64,000 nt of DNA from Hypericum androsaemum. Taxonomy: Eukaryota > Streptophyta > Magnoliopsida > Malpighiales > Hypericaceae. Under the pieces are notes generated by a model, which was not told the origin of the DNA, ran no database searches, and saw nothing but the letters and a program-made list of their open reading frames with translations. Every line of letters begins with the position of its first letter. Position 1 is the stretch's first letter. Shown here in pieces: positions 1-10,322 of the stretch. The stretch lies in contig OZ023188.1 of NCBI GenBank assembly GCA_963995505.1, positions 3,038,001-3,102,000 on the forward strand, read 5' to 3'. The position numbers and the translations under genes were made by a program.

Positions 1-1888
1 AGAAAATATTTTTTTTGGTTTAATCAATTAGTATCTGATTCATTGGACCCACTAATTCAAAGATCTTTAAAAAATAGTAAGATTCTTCCAACAAATATTT
101 AAATTATAGGATACTTGGATGTTAATTCATCAAGGATATTAAACTGAGTTTTTGCCCGGAGTTTTCCTTTTTAACTTAATTAATATCAGAAGCCACGCTT
201 AAGAATTAAAACAAACTTAAAGTTGAATATTTTAGAACTTCATATGAAAATTGAATCTCCTTATTAAGTTGATTTGAAATCGACGATTAATATATGGAGA
301 AAAAAGTGCATTTTCTATAAAACGGAGCAAGCTGGTGTATTATCAAGACATACATTACATTAATCTCAAATAATGCAAATCTGCAATGTCCTTCAAAAAA
401 ATCTGTCCCCTATCTTTTTCCTGAAATGTAAGGTTTCGTCTGGCATTTTACAAATTATTACATTTACCAAAAATTAAATAATGATTTTTTTGTCAATTCA
501 TCTATATATATTTCCGGAAATGCGATTTTGACAAGGTCTCGTCCGACCTGCAATCGGAATCAGATTCCCAAGAAACGAACCATTTATAGCCGGATTACGT
601 GTAAAGGACCGATCGCGCATAAATGCCACAGATGTTACGCGTGAATTAATTGCATGATCCTATTTATATCCATGCACTAAACATAATTAAACAACTAAAT
701 AAATATAAGTAGAAAACAAAATTAATGACCCAGCCAGATAAGCAATATGTAAAAAATATTTATTAATTCTATTAATTACATAATTCTGTTTATATCCATC
801 TATTAATGTTGGTATTAACACACATGTTGATCAGTTATCAACATGGGAAGTTGCAAAATGACCGTGGCTTTGCCACATAAATTTTTTGGGTGGTTGAGAC
901 TTGAGAACCACGTCTCTTCTCCTTGGGAGGGGAAGTTTAGTTTTCCTTTTAAAAAGAAAAGGAACGAAACGTGAAGGGCATGGCAATAGAAAAAGAAACA
1001 AAAAAGTAAACCTCTCCACACACCGGAATAAAAAGAAAAAAAGCTTCGGTAATTGACGAAGCAATTCACTCAGAAACCAAAACAATAGTTTTGGATTTTC
1101 TTCTCTCAAGATTCGACTCCAAGGCATTTAGTTCATGAAAATTATTCTTGTTTCGTTTATTCGTGGGCAAAAACCGACCGGTGACAAACTTTGTTACGAT
1201 TCCAAAAAATCACGCTTCAACAAGTAAATATATTTATATTTAAATGAATTCGTTCATTTATTAATCTAAAGTTTTGATTATAAGATTATGATCTATAATT
1301 ATAAAAAACTTTCAATTAAACATAATTGGACCACTACATGAATATAAGTAGAAAACCATATTAATGTCACCAATCTCCACGGATTATAAAAGTAGCAGGG
1401 TCAAATTTGCAGCACCTTTAGCGTCAGCCGCCTATTTTTGGAAAGAAAGGAAGTTTCCTCAGCTTTGAAGAAGGAGCGATGTGAACTTTGATAAAGAAAA
1501 ATGGAATGCCTAGTGCTAGGGTGAGCGACCTGATTTTGTGATTATATTGCATGTTGTTTTTGATAAATCAGCGAAAGGCTAAAAATACTTCGGGGTTCCA
1601 CCTCTGACAGTAGTATCACACTTCTTTCGTCTATATCTTTTTATTTTTTCAAAAATTTCAAGTTTTGTGATTCAGAACTATAACCGAATAAAAAAAATCA
1701 GATCGGTTCTCGACGAGAACAGTGGAACAAATGGGTTGGTTCGTTTCTTGAATTTCTCAAAAAAAAGTTTCTTGTATTTCTCTTCAACGATGCGCGTGAT
1801 TTTTTTCAGAACTAAAATTTATTATTATATTTATGTCCTAATGAGTACCCGTACTCTCTCACGGCGGTCAATGTCTTCAAAAGCTTAA
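1..1888. other. Intergenic, no gene seen
   Basis: AT-rich sequence with no supported gene. Open frames on the minus strand near 815-1127 are Phe/Leu-rich and have no recognisable domain. A segment of about 52 bases at 634-685 recurs, slightly diverged, at 3411-3462 on the other side of the MULE. Another short segment near 681-727 recurs at about 1317-1366. These look like local duplications of old repeat sequence. Confidence 0.5.
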
Positions 1889-3357
1889 GAGAAAATTACT
1901 CTCTACTTACTTTTTCGGATTTGCTTAAATTTACTCAAAAATTTTTCCTGTTTGCAAAATACACGCCAACGTCCCTCTATTTTAATTTTATTATACTTTC
2001 AGATCCCTAAATAAGTTTTTTTCTTTTTTGGTATTGAAATGACAAAAATACCCTTAGAATACCTTAAAAAACTGCTGACATCACTCTTCTTCTCCGATTA
2101 CACAAACTCAAAAAATCAAAAACACCAGTCCAAAATTAACCAAGAACAGATCTGATTTTTTTTATCGAGAACACCGATTCAAATCAACAACCAAAAAGCA
2201 ACCAAGAACCCAACTTTTTAATCTGGATTATGGGTTGTAATTCATGATTCTCCTCTCTCCTCCTCCGTCGCTCATCTCCTTCTTCCTCCTCCTCGAACCA
2301 GTCGTTCGTGAGAATCACGTTCGTCACCGAACACGAGACGCGATATCCTTGGCTTCCTAACGCGGTCGACCCGGGGGCAAGTGTACTCCCAGTCCGGCGG
2401 GGTCCTCGCCCCACTCCCAGTCCTCCATCGGCCGCCACTCCCGGGGGTCCTCCTCTAGTGCCACCGACGGGTCCAAGCCCCACAAAGGCAAGCAGGGTAA
2501 GAAGATCGACATCATCGAAGAGGAAGGCCTGCTCTACGACGACGACAACTTTGGCTGGTGGCTCCCTCGCCAGTGCTACTTCCTCGCCTTCATCCCCAAA
2601 TCCCTCATAAGCCATGAATTTAATTGAAATCTGAGCACATGAACTTAACACCTCATAAGCCAAAATCCCTAAATCAATTCTCAGAATAAGACAAAAAAAT
2701 CAATTAATTAAAAAGGGAAAAAATAAAGATAGAACGACGTACCTGTACCACCGTCGCTGGGGCGGACCTAGACTACCCCACTCAGGGTCATTGTTCTCTA
2801 GAGAGGGGAACCTCCTCCTCGACCAAGAGGGATGAAGGATGTGTCTTATTGATTTGGCTTGTCGAAGAAGATGGATTTTGGTGTTATTTGGTTGGTGTTG
2901 TTTATAAAAGTTTCATTTTTGACAGGGGAGGATGGATTCGTGGGTTTCTTGGTCTTTGGATCTTCTGGGTTTGGGTTTCGTGGGTTTAATTAAAATGGTC
3001 TTCAATAAGTTAGTGTCCCTCGGTTCGTGGGTTCGTGGGTGTTCAATAAGCTAAGGTTGTGCAGTTTTTTTGGTTCTTGGTATTCTTGGATCTTCCTGGG
3101 TTAAGTGTGAAGGTAAATTCTTTATTTTTTGTTCAATTTTTAGGAGAAAGAAGAGATGATGTCAACAATTTTTTATTTTTTGTTCTAAGGGTATTTTGGT
3201 CATTTTATTGTCAAATGAAAAAAAGAGCTGCTAATATACGCCAGGGACCGAAAAGTATAATAAAATCAAACAAGAAGGACGTCGGCGTGTATTTTACAAA
3301 CAGGAGGAACTTTTGAATATATTTAAGCAAATCCGAGAACCAGAGAATAATTTTCCC
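1889..3357. mobile_element. Non-autonomous Mutator-like element (Pack-MULE-like)
   Basis: The left end (about 1889-2105) and right end (about 3135-3357) are long imperfect inverted repeats, beginning GAGAAAATTA on the left and GGGAAAATTA when the right end is read on the minus strand. Both carry the shared phrases GGATTTGCTTAAAT and TTTTAATTTTATTATACTTT. The element is flanked by a perfect 9-bp target duplication, AAAGCTTAA, at 1880-1888 and 3358-3366, the diagnostic length for Mutator insertions. The interior (about 2240-2620) is GC-rich and codon-like, unlike the AT-rich ends, which suggests a captured gene fragment. A plus-strand frame ending near 2610 contains GLLYDDDNFGWWLPRQ, whose source I do not recognise. 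There is no transposase, so it would depend on an autonomous MULE elsewhere. Confidence 0.85.
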
Positions 3358-3822
3358 AAAGCTTAATACATTAATATCTACCGGGAAACTAAACCATGTA
3401 AAATCTTCACGTTGCGCGTGAATTGATTGCACCATCCTATTTATATCCGTGCACTAAACATTAGTGAAACACAACCAATATATTGATTATATCAATTTGC
3501 GATAGTGTTGTTTTATTTTAATCAAGAGATTTCAAATTCGTGTCATTAGAATCGCAAGAACTTTAATCAATAGAGTTTTACCCCCTTTTAAGAATCTCAT
3601 GAAAGTCAGATCCAGATTAGTTCACATAATGTTTTCTGAATATCAGTTCGTTCAGAACAAAAAAATAAAAAGCAACTAAACCCTTCAACGGCTCCTATAC
3701 CTAAACCAGAGCACATCAAAAACCTCTCCATCTTCCTCCTCCTCCTCCATCTCTCATTCTCCCATCTCTAATGTTTCTCCCCGCTAACTTCGTTTCGCTC
3801 TCTTTCCAATCAGAAAAGGAAA

Positions 3823-5483
3823 ATGACTGATTCAATCCACAATAAACATAGTATGGATGCATCACCACATTCTCGCGGAAGATCAAACCCTAACCCGCCC
3901 TCTCGCTTGTCCCAGATAGACTCCTCCGGTGGAAGGGAGACGGTGGCCCCAACTACGCATTCCTCCTTTAAGTCCTCCACCAGCTCCCTGTCTCCCCAGG
4001 AGCTCCTCCTACTCTCCCCTTCCCCTTCTAAAAGGACCCGAACCCGCCTTGTTGACCGGCTTCAGATGGATGACAAGCCCGGTCAACAAGGTGGCGCCCG
4101 ATCTATGAAGGATAAGCTCCCTCTGGTGCTGCCCTCTGTTGCTCCTTCTGCCCCTCTTGTTCAAAGTAAGTCCCTTTTTTGTCTGCTTCTGTCCCTATTT
4201 CTTGAAGAAGGGTTTAGTTGCTTTTTTTAGGAAGGAGTTTTGAATTATTTGGGGGTGGAAAAAGTTTATTTCTAATTTTGACACGTTCTAAAAACTAAAA
4301 ATTTAGACATATTCAAATTCGTAATTTATATTCGCGAAACTCGACCTCAATACACATACTAAAATCCCGTTGGTATGAACTTTACATGTAATTTGAGAAT
4401 TCAAAATTCGAGAATTAATTATTAGTTTAATATCAACAGCTAATATATATTATTAACATATACTTGGTGTAACCCTAAAAAAAACATGTACTTGGTGTTG
4501 TCTCCCTTACAAAAAACGTGGTGTTGTCTAAATAAACTTGAGTAATTTTACCATGGTTAAGTGACAACCGATGTATTGATTAGAAAGTAAAACGTATTCG
4601 ATGTATTTTCACTAATTCGATTCCAATAAAAATTAAAACATAGAAAATATAATTTGTATGACCTACTATGAATCTAAAAAATAACAAAATTTTAACTCTC
4701 CAATACATCATTATATCAGTATGACTATATAATAAATTTTTCCAAAGAAGTTCCATAATTAACACCTGGGTCATCTTTCGGTGAAATCTCTAAGAGTCAA
4801 ATACCCCTATATAGAGACAGCTCTTCCTAACATTTTTTATAAATAAATTCAAATTTCGTACCATTTAAACAACCGGTGCGAAACATTGGTCATGGAATTA
4901 GGCAGGGAAGCAGCTAGGCGAAGGCCCTCAGGCGAGCGGGACTTCCCGCCCGGGTGTGGACCGCATCCCCTCCCGGCCGCCCTCGGCCCCGGCGCAGCCA
5001 GGAGAGCCGCCGTTCGCCACTTCCCAGGGGCGGCTGGCATTGTGGTGAAGGATGGAGAGGTTGAAGACGATCGCCCAAGCCAACTGATTCGAGATGCCAC
5101 ATCTGGGAGGTAAATTATTTTAATTTTTTTTGTTCATTAGTATCGGGGACACCGAGTTAATATTATTAAATCTAGTCGTTCAAACTCGAAATATATTAAT
5201 TAAGCTAGAATAATGTATTATTTGGCTATTAGTTTACACTTGTTCTTTGCTAATTGTTATAAACAGAAAAAGAAATTTAATACCAATAAGTAAAAAACGC
5301 AAAACCCCTAGTCTTTCCCCCACCGTCGCCGCTTCACGTGTCGCCCAACCCCGTAGCCCCGCCCGACCCCCCGAAGTCGTCGGAACCCGACGCTTTAAGC
5401 AAATCCGGAGCCAGCGAGGAGGTTTAGGAAGAAACGGACTAAACTGTACGGGCAACGGGGTTGAGTGGGCCAGCGGAGATTGA
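3823..5483 (+). CDS. Hypothetical three-exon gene, basic nuclear-type protein
   Basis: Model built by phase: exon 1 3823-4165 (donor GTAAGT, phase 1), exon 2 4911-5109 (donor GTAAAT, phase 2; a second acceptor would start it at 4914), exon 3 5267-5483, 252 aa. All three exons are in compatible phase, which is the main support. Exon 1 follows a pyrimidine-rich leader and encodes a Ser/Pro-rich region ending in a basic stretch (SPSPSKRTRTRLVDRL). Exon 2 is very GC-rich and has the phrase RDFPPGCG, which resembles the N-terminal region of SUVH5/6-type histone methyltransferases. Exon 3 is Arg/Lys-rich. No globular domain is visible. It could be a degraded SUVH 5' region (an SRA ORF lies 1.4 kb downstream), the N-terminus of another protein, or chance. 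Confidence 0.3.
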
Positions 5484-6211
5484 GTTTGTTATTTGTGGTT
5501 GTCATTTTTGTTGGTTTCTGGGGCTAAATTAGTATATTTTTGTTGGTAATTTGACCGCAATTAGAAAAGACAAGGAATTTTCAGATAAACCGGGACATTT
5601 TAATAAAGTTTTAACCAAGAATCAAACAACTAATTAATGTTGAGGTAGGATTCCCACAATCTTTGTGTTATATTCTTGGGCATTATTTAAAAAGAATGTG
5701 TAATTTTTTAACTCATATACTTATGATTTTGTGTTTAATTTAAAATTCATGGTCTTTGTGTTTACTCTTCTAAGATTTTGGTTATCTGTTGGCATGGTCT
5801 ATTCTTTTTTAAACAAAATCTTGATTTTCGAGCTATGAGAATACATGTGTGATAGTGAACTTTGTAAAGAAAGATTTGTGATTTCTTTTGAATCTTTATA
5901 TTTAGATATTCTCATAATTTATTTAGGAGCAAATATTCCAATAGTATTTTTTGGTGTTATTTGGTGACACATCACTTCACTTAAAGTTAAATGATATCAT
6001 TGATTAACAATTAAGTGAAAGAACATGAAAAGAAAGAAAAAGGAAGAGACGAATAATGAAGGAGTCAATCCAAATTTAAGTGGGCATTATTCCAAGAGTA
6101 AATTGACGACCCTTCATAGAAATGAAATAGTTTTTGGAGAAGGTTTTATGGAAAGTGCAATGGTTTTAAAGACAACTTTTCATGAAAAATGGAATAATTT
6201 TTTAAGATGAC

Positions 6212-6317
6212 TGTTGGAGTTTGTATTCACATATGACCTTTAGATTGTTTTACATGGTCTTTGAGATTCTATAAATAGAAATCTCTCTTCATTGTATACA
6301 TCTCATCCAATCCAACA
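6212..6317 (+). repeat. Possible small solo LTR
   Basis: A 106-bp segment begins TGTTGGAG and ends ATCCAACA, the short TG...CA inverted ends typical of LTRs. It contains a TATA-like CTATAAATAG near its middle. No partner LTR, primer site or coding sequence was found nearby, and no target duplication is clear. The surrounding 5.5-6.8 kb holds only short AT-rich frames, including 6025-6210, which I do not accept as a gene. Confidence 0.25.
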
Positions 6318-6808
6318 GTCTTTTATCTTCTTGTTTTTTAAATTTCTATGATAAGACATTATTCTTCTAGTTATAGTTTCTAAGAGTTTATACTTAAAAA
6401 TTTTAAAATTTTTGAGTAATTCTATAAATATATTTGCTACAATCCATTGACAACATATACCGGGGGCAAATAGTATTTTAAAAAGACTGATTATCTCTCA
6501 CATATACAAGTTTGAAAACTTTTATTGTATTAGTTCAAGCATCATCGAGTCAATCCTTTGGTGATCGTTGGTGACTCTACAATCAGAGTTGGAATTCCAA
6601 GTTAACCTCAAACATCATTCGAATTTGTCGATATTTCAAAAGTCAGGTTTTTCCTCATTTTCAACAATATTTTTTATATTAAATTTAAGATTTTCTTAAA
6701 TAAATTCAAATTTCTTTAACAATTTGGGTGATTTAGGTTAGATATAAAATTTCCTAATTTTGACGTAGTAAGTTATTTTATTGTAATTCACAATGAATCA
6801 TATTTTCT

Positions 6809-6817
6809 TATATAAAC
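6809..6817 (+). promoter_or_regulatory. TATA box of the SRA gene
   Basis: TATATAAAC lies about 40 bases upstream of the ATG at 6857. If used with normal spacing it would give a very short 5' leader of about 10-15 bases. Its presence suggests that the intronless ORF may have its own promoter. Confidence 0.4.
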
Positions 6818-6856
6818 GCTTGCCAATGTACAATAATTGAATACTAATCAACCGTA

Positions 6857-7642
6857 ATGAAACCTGTCCCTGTTCCTTCTCACAGGTCGAGCACTCGCCA
6901 CCCACCATTAATGAATCCTCAAGGCAACCAGGCCCGAAGAACTACTAGTCCAGCGGAGAAGATGAGGATGAAAGTGAAAGAAACCCTGAAATATTTCCGA
7001 GACACATGCAAGGAGCTTCAGAAAGTCAAAAGATCCTCGTCGTTTCAACGTACAACGAACAATCACCTGTTGCGAGGAGAAAGCTCCGCGGGTAACGACA
7101 CTCTCAGGAGGGTGGACTTGAAGGCATCCAAGATGCTCAAAACGGAAGGCAAGTACATCAACACCGTGAAGATCATTGGATCAGTTCCGGGGATCGAGAT
7201 TGGTGACAGGTTCCATTACAGAGTGGAGCTGAACATAGTCGGGCTCCACCACAGGTTGCAGAATGGAATTGACTACTTGAAGGACGCCAATGGACATGTC
7301 CTAGCAACCAGCATCGTGTCCTGTGGGGATTACGATCATGTCGATGGGAATTCTGGCAATCTGACCTACATGGGAGAAGGTGGACTTGCTTCGGGTCGAG
7401 GCACGAACAGTGGGGTGAAGTTCAGGGATCAGAAGCTTGTGCGTGGGAATCTGGCTCTGAACAACAGCATCCGGGCTGGGAATCCGGTGAGGGTGATCCG
7501 GAGGATGGGTGATTACCAGGGGAACAGCTTTGAAGGTGGGGTATATTATCAGTACGATGGGCTGTATGTTGTGAGGAGGCTCTCGCAGAAGAGAGGGGAT
7601 CATGGGAAATTGGTGTTTATGTTTGAGTTAGCACGCGAATAG
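6857..7642 (+). CDS. SRA (YDG)-domain protein, SUVH-derived, no SET domain
   Basis: A 261-aa intronless ORF. Residues about 30-60 (KMRMKVKETLKYFRDTCKEL) match the helical stretch preceding the SRA domain in plant SUVH H3K9 methyltransferases. Residues about 80-259 form a nearly complete SRA domain: VPGIEIGDRFHYRVELNIVG, QNGIDYL, ATSIVSCGDYD, DQKLVRGNLAL, NPVRVIR and YDGLYVV, ending LVFMFELARE. In SUVH proteins the SRA domain reads methylated cytosine and is followed by pre-SET, SET and post-SET domains. Here the ORF stops directly after the SRA, so it could bind methylated DNA but not methylate histones. No frameshift is seen. It may be a working SRA-only reader, a natural competitor of full-length SUVH, or a truncated copy. 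The domain call is firm; function is inferred. Confidence 0.8.
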   Translation: MKPVPVPSHRSSTRHPPLMNPQGNQARRTTSPAEKMRMKVKETLKYFRDTCKELQKVKRSSSFQRTTNNHLLRGESSAGNDTLRRVDLKASKMLKTEGKYINTVKIIGSVPGIEIGDRFHYRVELNIVGLHHRLQNGIDYLKDANGHVLATSIVSCGDYDHVDGNSGNLTYMGEGGLASGRGTNSGVKFRDQKLVRGNLALNNSIRAGNPVRVIRRMGDYQGNSFEGGVYYQYDGLYVVRRLSQKRGDHGKLVFMFELARE

Positions 7643-8424
7643 TTGGTGAAGTGTAATAACGGAACACAGGGTCGCATAGGATGATGGTTTTGTGCATGAC
7701 TTGGCAGGCTAACTAGATTGTTAGTTACGACTTCTATATGAATTGATATATTAAACGGTTTTGATTAAGTACAGTTTGTATGTGAATCGACTAATTCTCT
7801 TTCGAGTAGTGTAAAACTTTTAAAAATTATCATAACAATTATTTAATAACACGGTGCATTCTCAAAATTCGCCCACTTGCTACCTCATCATATATTGCGA
7901 CTGGTAAAGTTACGTGATCAAGTACTATTGGCATGCAGTCTAGGATTAGAGAATGGCTGCTTATAAAGAAAATGATGGCCCATTTTATACAGTCTATATA
8001 CAAGGAATTTGGTTATTAATATGACTTGGCTATATATTTACCAAAATTGCATCTACCACCATCTGGCATCATTCAGATTCCTACTCGGTCGCTGTGAGTC
8101 GCTAATTCTTTGAAAAGATAGGTAGTTTGTTGTGATTTTTCCGTACCAAGTGACAACTTTTAAACCGTTAAGTTTTCAATTATTTGTGATTTATCATTCA
8201 AATCACGTGAACCTGCAACTCCGGTGTTCAATGTCGCTATTTTGACATTTATTCCCATGCAAAATGCAGGAACTTTTATTCATAGTGATTGATTCTCCCG
8301 GTTCAGATACATATTATATAGATACGGCCTATCACTTATTACCAACTGTTACTACTAGTAACGACGGTCTATTAGGTTTACTAATCTTTTCGGAAGACTA
8401 TCCATCATTGATAAATCGCTAAAC

Positions 8425-10197
8425 TTAGTCAAGCTGGATGGCGGAGTCGTAGGCCACTCCGGCCTTCCAATCGGCCGGGATGACGTTCGTTGCCTGCACC
8501 CAGGTTACACCTGCGCTGCCACTAACTTGGACCCTCAAGGTCACCGGACCCTTTGGCGGGCTCGGCATGTCGAAGACCGCCCCGTATGCCCTCCTCATGC
8601 TCCTCCACTCCTTGCAATCCTCCTGCTCACCAAATCCATCAACATTTAGTTTCATTACAAAATTTTCGCTACTAATGCTGTACGAATTATTGGGAATTAA
8701 ACTGCAATTACAAAGAAGAAAGAAATAACAAAAAAAAACAAAGACACACGATTTGTTGATCCAATTTGTTAACTAACTATGTGTGCGATAAAAGATTATA
8801 ACAATATCAGCTGATATTTATAGGAAAAAAATAGGCAATCCTACTAACGAGAATCGGTCCAAATGATAGGACTCGTATTTTTATTAAGGCCCAAAAATAA
8901 TCTCATATAGTCCATCGGGCTCCATAACCCAACACGAGAGTCTTGCTGAATCATTACCTGCCATATTTCGGCGGCCAGGATGTCGTTGACGCCGCTCTGG
9001 TACAGAACCACGACGGCCAAGTACTCCGGGAACTTGCTGTGTTCGTTGACCTTGAAGACGAGGTTGCTCTTAGCGTACTTGCAAGGGACTCGCCGGAACT
9101 CCACGTCGACGACGCCGTACGCGAAGAGATCCAAGGCCGCGTTTGCCTTCGCCATTCTCGCGTAGGCCCTTGTGCTGAGGATGAAGTCGGTGCGGTCCCC
9201 CTCCCCGTAATCCGTCACCACTACGTTCACCCCCTCGTCCGTGCAATGCTGGGGCGCTTTGCACCTAACCTGAGCATTCCGAACGTTATCGAACCGACTA
9301 ATTCGGATTTGAATTTAAATTAGATCGGACCATGAATGACGGTCGAGTTATATTGAAATTACCTGGTAGCAAGCACCGCAGCCGGTGCCATTTTTGTATA
9401 GCCGAGCGACGCCGGCGACGTTGGCATCGTTCACCGTCCGTCCATAATCGCCGTACCCACAGGCTCCAGCTGAAGCAGCATTCAAAGAAAGAGTTGATTT
9501 TTTTCAAAAATTAAGAGACCATTTTTTTTAAGTTGGATTAATTTATGAGTTAGCTTCGATAAATTGAATTAAAGATGATTAATATGTCGGAACTAGTTAT
9601 TAGTTAATGAAAGTTTTATATCACGAAGAAGCGACTTATCAGAAGTGCTACTAAATTTTAATTGGTCCAAATTTAATTGAAAATTAATTGTAATATCAGC
9701 AACTAGTAACTTTCATGCCTTTCCGTTTATATCAACATCAACAATTTAATTTCAGCCTAGGTAATTAAGAAGACGCAAAAGATATATAAATTACATCTGT
9801 CGTGTAATTAAAAAACACCAAAATTCTTTTTGTAACAATATCAGGTGTGACCAATTGAAATTCCTTAGAAATTATGCATTTAAGTGTTGATAAATCCATT
9901 CATTATTTTTTGAAATTCGATATCTCCTCCGTACGAACCATATAGTCAAGAAAATTCATTAAAACCATGAACAAGAATAGGAGAGTTTGTCCCACCATGA
10001 GTAAATATTTCGTAGTAAAATATACAACTAATAAAACTATATCCACTTATAAACAAACGATAAAGATACGTACTTGGAGTTCCCAAGCAATCAGGGCTGC
10101 CATAGTAAGTAGCCCTCGAGTACTGGAAGTCTTGAGAGTAACTAATTGCCGGAAGCAAGAGCATCACAAGAACACAGCCGTAGACATGCAAGGCCAT
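8425..10197 (-). CDS. EXLB1: Expansin-like B (EXLB)
   Basis: Four exons on the minus strand: 10197-10074, 9469-9363, 9269-8958, 8622-8425, with consistent phases and GT-AG introns, giving 246 aa, the usual length. Residues 1-21 are a signal peptide (MALHVYGCVLVMLLLPAIS). The mature protein starts near FQYSRATYYGSPDCLGTP and continues with GACGYGDYGRTVND, GTGCGACYQVRC and TDYGEGDRTDFI, the double-psi beta-barrel domain with EXLB signatures; the HFD motif of alpha/beta-expansins is absent. The C-terminal half is the CBM63/pollen-allergen-like domain (MKLNVD-type frame skipped by splicing; EDCKEWRSMRRAYGAVFDM through VAYDSAIQLD). Expansins act in the cell wall to loosen polysaccharide contacts; biochemical activity of EXLB members is not established. 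A TATA box lies about 120 bp upstream. Confidence 0.93.
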
Positions 10198-10314
10198 AGT
10201 TTTTTGTAGTGAGAAACCCTAATTTCAAATACACTGATTAAGAAAATGTAATTAAGAGGAGAGGAAGAGAGGAAGCTGGTCTCGATTGTGGTTACGTGGA
10301 ATCTCACGTTCCTC

Positions 10315-10322
10315 TATTTATA
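10315..10322 (-). promoter_or_regulatory. TATA box of the EXLB gene
   Basis: Read on the minus strand the sequence is CTATAAATAGAGG, a strong plant TATA box about 120 bases upstream of the EXLB start codon at 10197. This implies a 5' leader of roughly 85-90 bases. Confidence 0.6.

Noticed and set aside
815..1127. Two overlapping minus-strand open frames of 84 and 98 codons
   Set aside because: Phe/Leu-rich translation of a T/A-rich tract; no domain, no splice context and no family resemblance.
2184..2663. 159-codon minus-strand frame inside the first MULE
   Set aside because: It is antisense to the GC-rich captured segment; Gly/Arg/Val-rich with no recognisable motif. The likelier remnant coding strand is plus.
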